Part shown: piece by piece, positions 15,299-21,432 of the stretch
Numbering within the stretch: position 1 is the first letter of the stretch
Layout: each line of letters starts with the position of its first letter
Origin: Stagnimonas sp965279705
Lineage (GTDB): Bacteria; Pseudomonadota; Gammaproteobacteria; Nevskiales; Nevskiaceae
Reading direction: 5' to 3'
Assembly (NCBI GenBank): GCA_965279705.1
Contig: OZ257257.1
Span: 1,736,001 to 1,800,000 of the forward strand
Length of the DNA stretch: 64,000 nt
Position numbers and translations under genes: made by a program
The notes under the pieces: model-generated
What the model was told of the DNA's origin: nothing
The model's input: only the letters and a program-made list of their open reading frames with translations
Database searches by the model: none

Positions 15299-15802
15299 TC
15301 AGCTCTCAATGGGTTCGATACTTTGCACCGGCGTGCAATGCAGGCGGGATTCGGCCGGTGGCATGTCTTCAGGCGCCACCAGGGTGCAGCCGTTGACGAA
15401 GGCGCTCGTGCCGTCGGCATAGAACTCTTCTTTCCAGATCGGCACGCGGTGTTTCACCGCCTCGACCAGCGCCTGCATGGCGGCAAAGGTTTCGGCGCGA
15501 TGCGCACCACGCGCGATGGCGAGGATGGCAGTCTCGCCGATGGCGAGACTGCCGACGCGGTGTACGGCGCGGCACACTGGCACGCTGAAGCGTTGCGCGA
15601 TCTCCTGCTCGATGTCGCGGATCAATTTTTCGGCCACGCGTGCATGCGAGGAGTATGTCAGCGAGCGCACCGCACGACCTTCGTGATGGTCGCGCACGGT
15701 GCCGGCAAAGAGGGCGACCGCACCGCAGTCGGCACGCTCGCTGCCGGCCAGCAGCGCGTCGATTGACAGCGGCGTGGATTGGATTCGTGGGAAGTCCAGC
15801 AT
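15299..15802 (-). CDS. moaE: molybdopterin synthase catalytic subunit MoaE
   Basis: The 167-residue MoaE forms molybdopterin synthase with MoaD and adds the dithiolene sulfurs. Typical motifs are CGAVALFAGTVRDHHEGRAV, LTYSSHARVAEK, VHRVGSLAIGE, and KHRVPIWKEEF containing the catalytic Lys. The ATG at 15802 was chosen over a longer upstream frame because the MoaE family starts here and moaD ends 2 bp upstream. The C-terminal tail of about 20 residues is family-variable. Confidence 0.92.
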   Translation of the reverse strand: MLDFPRIQSTPLSIDALLAGSERADCGAVALFAGTVRDHHEGRAVRSLTYSSHARVAEKLIRDIEQEIAQRFSVPVCRAVHRVGSLAIGETAILAIARGAHRAETFAAMQALVEAVKHRVPIWKEEFYADGTSAFVNGCTLVAPEDMPPAESRLHCTPVQSIEPIES

Positions 15803-15804
15803 GT

Positions 15805-16050
15805 TCAACCGCCTGCAACAGGTGGCAGTAACGCCAGTTCGTCGCCATCCGCCAGCACCGTGCCGCGCGACACGATGGCATCGCCTCGCGCGCAGGCGCA
15901 GCGGCCGAGCAGGGCGGACCATTCACTGGAGCGATCAGACAGCAGCGCGAACAGATCGCGCACCGTGGCGGCTTCGGGCAGCGTCACGGTCAGCGCGCTG
16001 GCCCCTGCGAGACGTGCCGATGCACCACAGCATTCCACCGTGACCTGCAC
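15805..16050 (-). CDS. moaD: molybdopterin synthase sulfur carrier MoaD
   Basis: The 81-residue ubiquitin-like protein ends in the Gly-Gly needed for thiocarboxylation (LLPPVAGG). The start is a GTG at 16050, only 2 bp downstream of the moaA stop. Without that start the family would lack its first beta-strand (VQVTVECCGASARL). Its thiocarboxylate donates sulfur to MoaE. The longer open frame upstream is the moaA shadow. Confidence 0.88.
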   Translation of the reverse strand: MQVTVECCGASARLAGASALTVTLPEAATVRDLFALLSDRSSEWSALLGRCACARGDAIVSRGTVLADGDELALLPPVAGG

Positions 16051-16052
16051 GA

Positions 16053-17048
16053 TCAGCCGCCGAGGTGATGCATGGTGATGGGCCGTTCGACATAGCCGGG
16101 TTGCTCGGCGTAGCCAGCGGGCTTGTTCCACACCGCGGTGCGGATCAGCGCCAGCAGTTCGGCATCGCTCGCGTCTGCACGCAGCGGCGTGAGCAGGTCG
16201 GTCTCGACGGCGGAAAACAGGCAGGTGTAGAGACGGCCACGGGCATCCAGCCGCAGGCGATCGCAGCTGGCGCAAAAGGGCTTTGAGATGGTGCTGATCA
16301 CGCCGATCTGATAGCCCTCGTCACCGACGGCGTAATAGGTGGCCGGGTCATTGCTGCGCGGCAGCGCGCGCAGGGCGTAATGCGGTGTGAGGGCGGAGAT
16401 GATCTCGTCTTCGGTCACCACCTTGTTGTCGGCCCAGCTCTGGCGGCCGTCGAGCGGCATGAACTCGATGAAGCGCAGCGGCAGCCCACGCGCCTTGGCC
16501 CATTGGGTGAGCGGCAACACCTCGGCCTCGTTGGCGTTTTTGATGACGACGCAGTTGAGCTTGAGCGGCAGGCCTGCGGCGTGCGCGGCCTCGATGCCGG
16601 CCAGCACGGGAGCGATCTGGCCGCGCGTCAGGGCGGTGAAGACGGCCGGCGTGATGGAGTCGAGACTGACGTTGAGGTCGTCCAGCCCCGCATCGCGCAG
16701 CGCTTGTGCAACTGGGCCCAGTCGTACGCCGTTGCTGGTGAGCGCAATGCGTCGCAAGCCCGCGCTGCGCAACGCGCCGAGTTCGCTGACCAGTTGTGGC
16801 ACATCGGCGCGCAGCAGCGGCTCGCCGCCGGTGAGGCGCAGCTCGGTGATACCCAGCGTGCGCACGAACAAGCCCACGAGGCGCAGCAGCTCGGCATTAC
16901 TCATCAGCTCGGCACGCGGCAACCAGCGCGGGTGCTCGGGCATGCAGTAGTGGCAGCGCAGGTTGCAGCGGTCGGTGAGCGAGACGCGCAGCTTGCGCTT
17001 GATGCGGCCGCGTGCGTCGACGACGGTCTTGGGCGCTGGGCCGGTCAT
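16053..17048 (-). CDS. moaA: GTP 3',8-cyclase MoaA
   Basis: The 331-residue radical SAM enzyme starts molybdopterin synthesis from GTP. The SAM [4Fe-4S] motif is DRCNLRCHYCMPE near residue 28. LTGGEPLLR binds SAM, and the second cluster ligands are in KPFCASCDRLRLDARGRLYTCLF. The protein ends in the conserved Gly-Gly (HHLGG). The ATG at 17048 overlaps the mobA stop by 4 bp and gives the standard amino terminus. Confidence 0.93.
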   Translation of the reverse strand: MTGPAPKTVVDARGRIKRKLRVSLTDRCNLRCHYCMPEHPRWLPRAELMSNAELLRLVGLFVRTLGITELRLTGGEPLLRADVPQLVSELGALRSAGLRRIALTSNGVRLGPVAQALRDAGLDDLNVSLDSITPAVFTALTRGQIAPVLAGIEAAHAAGLPLKLNCVVIKNANEAEVLPLTQWAKARGLPLRFIEFMPLDGRQSWADNKVVTEDEIISALTPHYALRALPRSNDPATYYAVGDEGYQIGVISTISKPFCASCDRLRLDARGRLYTCLFSAVETDLLTPLRADASDAELLALIRTAVWNKPAGYAEQPGYVERPITMHHLGG

Positions 17049-17632
17049 GACGCAGTGTCCAGAGCAGCGAAGTCTTCGGCGGTATTGAGATTGAGGGGGG
17101 CCATCGCTCTGAAGGGTACTGCACCGCGCGCATTCAGCCATTTACCCAGGCCAAGACTCTGCGCAGCCGCCTCGTGGGCGTTGGCGGCGAGGGTGCGATG
17201 CACGAGGCAGAAGGTGGGGTGGGCACGCTCGCCATCGTGCAGAAAGCTTGCCAGCGCATGGGTTTCCGTCGCTCTCGCCAGCAGACTTTGCGCCAGGTCG
17301 GCGGGCAACAGCGGTGCATCGCAGGGCACGCACAGCAGCCAGTCGGTTTCGGTGGCGGCGAGCAGGCTTGCCAAGCCGGCTAGCGGGCCGCTGCCATCGC
17401 CATCGCGCACCACCGGCACGCCGAAGCAGGCGTAGACATCGAGATTGCGATTGGCGCTGATGACTTGTGTTGCCGTCTGCGCCTTCAGTGCATCAAGCAC
17501 ATGCCGCACCAGCGGCCTGCCCCGGCACAGCGCCAGACCCTTGTCGGCACCGGCCAGCCGGCGACCCTCGCCACCCGCGAGAATGCCGCCGGTGATCTGC
17601 GTGTGGGGACTCAAATCTTGTATTGCAGCCAT
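17045..17632 (-). CDS. mobA: molybdenum cofactor guanylyltransferase MobA
   Basis: The 195-residue nucleotidyltransferase converts Mo-molybdopterin to the bis-MGD cofactor used by nitrate reductase. The GTP-binding signature GGILAGGEGRRLAGADKGL is at the amino terminus, with CDAPLLP and SGPLAGLASLL further on. I chose the ATG at 17632; a GTG two codons upstream is possible. It overlaps the end of the porin gene by 22 bp and moaA by 4 bp, so it belongs to the narK-moeA transcription unit. Confidence 0.9.
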   Translation of the reverse strand: MAAIQDLSPHTQITGGILAGGEGRRLAGADKGLALCRGRPLVRHVLDALKAQTATQVISANRNLDVYACFGVPVVRDGDGSGPLAGLASLLAATETDWLLCVPCDAPLLPADLAQSLLARATETHALASFLHDGERAHPTFCLVHRTLAANAHEAAAQSLGLGKWLNARGAVPFRAMAPLNLNTAEDFAALDTAS

Positions 17633-18888
17633 GCCCACAGTTTAGTGGTGTCGCAGGGCTTGCCGGTGGCCACCGGGAAACCTTCGGCTTCGTAGAGCGC
17701 TGCCTTCAAACCCAGCGTCAGCGGCTTGCCGAACAAGGGCGGCAGTGGGCGCGTGGCCTGTACGTCCAACTCGTCGCCGTAGTCGAGACTTCGCGAGTCG
17801 GCGCGGTATTGGTGATAGGCGACTTGCAGTGTGATCTTGGCGACCGTGTCACTGGCCTGCAAATAGACATCGCGGATGCCCATCGCGGGCGTGGCGAGGA
17901 AGAGATCCGCCCAGCCTTGAAAGGCGTGCAGCGAGGCGAGTGGCGTTTGAAAGCCATACGCACCATCGCCGCTCAGCACCTCGTAACCAACCTTGGCGTT
18001 GAACACGCGCTGGCTCAGCCCCAGTTCGGCCAGCAGGTAGTCGGCATCGACGCCTTGCGGCGAGTCGGCATAGCGTTGCTGCTCGGCGGCTTCGAGCGTG
18101 TAGTCGACGCCGATCCCGCCCTTGTCCTGCGTCAGTGGCCAGCGGCCGGTGGCACGCAGGCCGAGAGTGCGGGTGTCGCGTCGTGCGGCGGTATTGACGC
18201 TGAAATCCAGCCAGTAGCTGTAGCCGACGAGCTTCAATTTCGGGCTGCTGCTGTAGGCGAGATTGAGCGCCTGCCCGCTCAGGCTGAGATCTGCCGAGCA
18301 CGGCCCGTTCACTGCGCAGGCGGCGATCAGATTCGACCCGAAGCGACGGAAGCTGTTGATATTGCCGATGTGCGCGAGGCGCGCAACAAAGTCTTTGCCC
18401 AAGGGGGCTTCGAGCAGGGCGCCATCGTAGGTCTGCTCGTCCTGCCGCCAGCCCGCCGTGCCGATGAAGCGCGCATTGTCGAAGACGAGGCGCTGGCGAC
18501 CGGCGGTAAGGCTGATGTTGTTGGGCAGCGCGTAGCGCAGCCAGGCCTGGTTGAAGCCCAGGGTTTCAGGGTCTGCCACTACTGGGCGATGGGTAATGCC
18601 ATTGCCAGTCGAGTTGTAGAGGTCGGCGTTGGCGGCAATCACGCCTTCCAACTCCACGCGCGCGTCGAAGCCCTGCCAGAGTCTGGTGGTGTAGCCGGCT
18701 GCACCGCGCAGCGTGGTGGCATCGGCATTCTTAGCAAAATTGTCTTGCTCGACCGATTCGTAACGCAGGCGCAGGTCGAGCGTGGGCGTGCCTTGCAGCA
18801 GGGCGTCGGGTAGCAAAGCGGCGTGCGCGGTGACGGACAGCAGGCCGCAGAAAGCCGTGGCCGCGAGACCTGGAGGGAAGCGGTTCAT
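17611..18888 (-). CDS. alginate-export-family outer-membrane channel, probably for nitrate
   Basis: The 425-residue outer-membrane beta-barrel has a signal peptide (cleavage near AHA-A, residue 23). It has repeated short amphipathic strands (LDLRLRYESVEQDNFAKNA, WLRYALPNNISLTAGRQRLV) and a terminal strand LWAWLQYKI. The fold belongs to the alginate export (AlgE-like) family, whose members are not limited to alginate. Its place 9 bp after narK, in an operon for nitrate use, suggests a role as the outer-membrane entry channel for nitrate or molybdate. No alginate genes lie nearby. Confidence 0.8.
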   Translation of the reverse strand: MNRFPPGLAATAFCGLLSVTAHAALLPDALLQGTPTLDLRLRYESVEQDNFAKNADATTLRGAAGYTTRLWQGFDARVELEGVIAANADLYNSTGNGITHRPVVADPETLGFNQAWLRYALPNNISLTAGRQRLVFDNARFIGTAGWRQDEQTYDGALLEAPLGKDFVARLAHIGNINSFRRFGSNLIAACAVNGPCSADLSLSGQALNLAYSSSPKLKLVGYSYWLDFSVNTAARRDTRTLGLRATGRWPLTQDKGGIGVDYTLEAAEQQRYADSPQGVDADYLLAELGLSQRVFNAKVGYEVLSGDGAYGFQTPLASLHAFQGWADLFLATPAMGIRDVYLQASDTVAKITLQVAYHQYRADSRSLDYGDELDVQATRPLPPLFGKPLTLGLKAALYEAEGFPVATGKPCDTTKLWAWLQYKI

Positions 18889-18897
18889 GGTGTCTCT

Positions 18898-20259
18898 TCA
18901 GGCGGGGGCGAGCGGTGCGGAAAGCGTCGTGCGCGCCATCGCGGCGCGCTCGTTGAGCGCATCCTCGTAGAGCTTTGCCTCGCGCGCCTTGTGCTCGGTT
19001 GTGAAGCGCACACCAATCGCGGCAATCGCCGAGATGAGCACGCAGATGCCGAGAATGTGCAGGCCGGACTCGATGCTCACTGTGCCTTTCATCAAGAAGC
19101 CCGCCGCCACTGCACCGACATTGCCGCCTGCGCCGATGATGCCCGCGACACCGCCGAGCGCATCGCGGTCGATGAAGGGCACCAGGCTGTAGGTGGCCCC
19201 GCAGGCCATGTGCGTGAACAGACCGAAGATCAGCATCATCGGGATGGCGAGTGCCAGCGAATCGCTGCCGGCCCACAACAGCAGACCTATGCCTTCGCCG
19301 AGGATAAGCACGAACAAGAGTTTGCTGCGGCCATCGAGGCCCTTGGTCTTGGCGACGCGATCCGATACGATGCCACCGAGTGCGCGCGCAAACAGTGCCA
19401 GCAGGCCGAAGCTGCCTGCGGCGAGGCCAGCCGTTTTCAGGTCAAGCTGAAAGCGATCCGTGTAATACAGCGCCGCGATGTTGTGGATGGTGATCTCCAC
19501 ACCAAAGCAGGCCGCGTAGGTGACGAACAGCAGCCAGACCCGATAGTTGCTGGCTGCGCGCTTGAAGTTTTTCCAGCCGCCCTTCTTCTCAATCACCGGC
19601 AGCTTGCCCTCGCGGCGCAGGTCCACCAGGTCGCCTTCCGGCGTGTCCTGCGTGTAGCGCCAGTAGGCCACCGACATCAGCAACATCAGAACGCCTGGCA
19701 CGATAAGCGCGATGCGCCAGCCGAAGGCGACATCGGCACCGAAGTAGAGCGCGGCGGCGAGGATGAGCGGCATCAGCGTTTGCGTGGCGCCACCACCGGC
19801 GTTGCCCCAACCCGCAGCCGCCGCGTTGGCGGTGCCCACCACATTGGGCGCGAACATCACGCTCGTGTGGTACTGGGTGATGACGAAGCTCGCACCGATC
19901 GCCCCGATGCACAGGCGCAGAAACAGAAAGGCTTCATACGTCTGCGCGAAGGCGATGCCCAATACCGGCAACGCACCGAAGGCGAGCAGACCGGTGTAAG
20001 CGCGGCGCGGGCCAAACTTGTCGCACAGCGGCCCGATGAGCAGACGCACCAGAATGGTCACGGCCACGGCCGCGATGTTCATGTTGGCGATCTGGTCTTT
20101 GGTAAAGCCGAACTCGCCCTTGATGGCAGGCATGAGTGGCGCAATGGCAAACCAAGCGAAGAAGCAGACGAAGAACGCCGCCCACGTCATATGAAAGGCC
20201 CGCATCTGCGGTGTGGCAAAACTGAAGAGATCAATTTTTGTGGCTTTGGCGGATTTCAT
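18898..20259 (-). CDS. narK: nitrate/nitrite transporter, NarK (NNP) family
   Basis: The 453-residue major-facilitator protein has 12 predicted helices. The nitrate-porter signatures are present: AAAAGWGNAGGGATQ in the first half and GAGGNVGAVAAG in the second, plus substrate-binding-type Arg residues in LVRLLIGP and WRIALIVPG. It should bring nitrate in and may export nitrite. It is the first gene of a probable unit reaching moeA. A consensus sigma-54 promoter and ANTAR hairpins precede it, and no clear Shine-Dalgarno is visible at the ATG. Confidence 0.93.
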   Translation of the reverse strand: MKSAKATKIDLFSFATPQMRAFHMTWAAFFVCFFAWFAIAPLMPAIKGEFGFTKDQIANMNIAAVAVTILVRLLIGPLCDKFGPRRAYTGLLAFGALPVLGIAFAQTYEAFLFLRLCIGAIGASFVITQYHTSVMFAPNVVGTANAAAAGWGNAGGGATQTLMPLILAAALYFGADVAFGWRIALIVPGVLMLLMSVAYWRYTQDTPEGDLVDLRREGKLPVIEKKGGWKNFKRAASNYRVWLLFVTYAACFGVEITIHNIAALYYTDRFQLDLKTAGLAAGSFGLLALFARALGGIVSDRVAKTKGLDGRSKLLFVLILGEGIGLLLWAGSDSLALAIPMMLIFGLFTHMACGATYSLVPFIDRDALGGVAGIIGAGGNVGAVAAGFLMKGTVSIESGLHILGICVLISAIAAIGVRFTTEHKAREAKLYEDALNERAAMARTTLSAPLAPA

Positions 20260-20270
20260 TGGCGGTCCAT
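20256..20270 (-). other. possible four-codon leader ORF overlapping the narK start
   Basis: ATG GAC CGC CAA TGA (Met-Asp-Arg-Gln-stop) ends at a TGA that overlaps the narK ATG (AATGA). Together with the lack of a normal ribosome site for narK, this could allow translational coupling. It may also be chance. Confidence 0.3.
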
Positions 20271-20290
20271 TGAAGAGGTGGAGTGCTTAA

Positions 20291-20334
20291 GCGAGCTGCT
20301 TTGCTCGCGCTTCCGTGACCGCCGTTGGCCACAA
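20291..20334 (-). promoter_or_regulatory. ANTAR-responsive leader RNA of narK (two hairpins, no terminator)
   Basis: Read on the minus strand, P1 (20334-20313) has an 8-bp stem with two or three wobble pairs and hexaloop AACGGC. P2 (20308-20291) is GCGAGC-AAAGCA-GCTCGC. Both loops have A1 and G4. P1 begins at the predicted start site, as in the nirB leader. No T-run follows. Instead GGCGGTC in the P1 loop and 3' arm (20323-20317) can pair with GACCGCC (20267-20261) directly before the narK ATG. Confidence 0.78.
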
Positions 20335-20342
20335 CCTCAATC

Positions 20343-20360
20343 AAGCAATGGGCGTGCCAT
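20343..20360 (-). promoter_or_regulatory. sigma-54 promoter of narK
   Basis: The minus-strand sequence TGGCACGCCCATTGCT is a perfect sigma-54 consensus match with 10 bases between GG and GC. Transcription should start near 20333, giving a leader of about 74 nt. Confidence 0.88.
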
Positions 20361-20376
20361 TTACGCAGGCTCGTAG

Positions 20377-20550
20377 CTACGCTGACTCGCCTGAGTCCAA
20401 TCGTTCTGACAGAACGCGAAGCCTCAATGCTTCGACTCTCGACTGTGCTTGGCTGGAAGTGTCTCCATAGGCAAATACGCCTGGAAGTTCTGGCACCTCG
20501 GCCAGCTATCGGCCATCTGTTTCTTGCTCGACTTCAATGGTGTGGCGCAT
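20377..20550 (-). pseudogene. HicB-like antitoxin remnant with an in-frame stop
   Basis: From the ATG at 20550, preceded by a GAGG ribosome site, the reading frame gives RHTIEVEQETDGR, then TAG at 20508-20506, then LAEVPELPGVFAYGDTSS and a Glu/Arg-rich helix ending at 20377. This is the pattern of short HicB-family proteins, where the broken codon is normally Trp (TGG to TAG). No intact hicA toxin gene is visible on either side. The remnant sits between narK and a lipoprotein gene in a patch of lower GC, so it probably marks an old insertion. Confidence 0.72.
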
Positions 20551-20597
20551 CGAAGATTCCTCGTCCGGCGTTCGTTCTGATGCTGCTGTGTGTTTGG

Positions 20598-21284
20598 CTA
20601 CTGTTGTATCCGAGACGGAAGAATGAACGGCGCGCCTAGCTTGCGAGGATCAATAAACGCATTGACTAAAGCAGACGTGGATTGCACACGCCCTAACTTG
20701 ATGGCGATCCCCATATCTGTTGCCTGCCGATCAGTAAGAACCATATAGGGTGCTGACGCGATCTTCATTCCAAGCCTGTTTTCGCCCCAAATGGCGCGCG
20801 TCTCGAAGTTGCCTAGGTAGGTCGTACCAGCTACTCGCACTGTGAACGGGATCGGCGTCGGCAGTTGGCTTACGAAGACACCATTTCCGATAAAAGCATC
20901 CATCGCCCAGACTTCATATTCTCCAGGCGGTATCGAGGCCACCGTCACAACACCCGATTCCTCGCTGCTCTGATAGTCGGGCGCTTCGGTAAAGAACAGA
21001 TTGTTCTTGAGGAAAATTAGATTGCCTTCGCTATACCGCCGCGCATCCGTTTGATCTTTACCAAGCAGAAATGGGACTTTTGATCCGTCGCGGCGTCTAA
21101 ACTTCAAAGACACACCGCTGAACGGGCTGGCTGATTCAATTCCCAAACCAACCACCACCTTGCCTGCGTCACGCCCGGCGTAATCGGTAGATGTTCTCGC
21201 TCCTTTCTCGGTGGACCCCGCACAACCGAATAGCAAGAAACTGCAAAGCACTATGAACACGTTTCTGGAGAGGATGAGGTTCAT
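20598..21284 (-). CDS. lipoprotein of unknown function, probably acquired
   Basis: The 228-residue protein has a signal peptide and lipobox (FLLFGC, Cys at about residue 21), then a Ser/Thr-rich linker. A probable beta-sandwich domain follows, containing VVTVASIPPGEYEVWAMDAF, which resembles prealbumin/carboxypeptidase-regulatory-like folds. I do not recognise the family. Base composition is clearly lower in GC than the nitrate genes on both sides. It lies next to the hicB remnant and a dRS3-like repeat, so transfer is likely. Confidence 0.65.
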   Translation of the reverse strand: MNLILSRNVFIVLCSFLLFGCAGSTEKGARTSTDYAGRDAGKVVVGLGIESASPFSGVSLKFRRRDGSKVPFLLGKDQTDARRYSEGNLIFLKNNLFFTEAPDYQSSEESGVVTVASIPPGEYEVWAMDAFIGNGVFVSQLPTPIPFTVRVAGTTYLGNFETRAIWGENRLGMKIASAPYMVLTDRQATDMGIAIKLGRVQSTSALVNAFIDPRKLGAPFILPSRIQQ

Positions 21285-21397
21285 GCAATGAAAACTCGAT
21301 GGTGATGAGCCGCGTAGGGCCTGACGAGACAGGGTATTCCGCCTTCCACGGAATAGTCGAACAGCAGCGCGATTGACTGGTTACGCTTCGCTAATTC

Positions 21398-21423
21398 GTC
21401 ATTCCCGCCTTCGCGGGAATGAC
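21398..21423. repeat. dRS3-like palindromic repeat
   Basis: ATTCCCGCCTTCGCGGGAAT (21401-21420) flanked by GTC and GAC is a 20-bp ATTCCC-N8-GGGAAT palindrome like the dRS3 elements of Neisseria and other betaproteobacteria. It lies between nasA and the lipoprotein gene. The same unit recurs twice at 36869-36977. Confidence 0.82.
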
Positions 21424-21432
21424 AAGAAACCA

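Noticed and set aside
17611..18888. An alginate biosynthesis or export locus
   Set aside because: Only the barrel family matches. All neighbours are nitrate and molybdenum cofactor genes, and no other alginate gene is present.
18823..20376. A 517-codon plus-strand open frame opposite narK and its leader
   Set aside because: It crosses a consensus sigma-54 promoter and the narK gene, and it has no recognisable domain.
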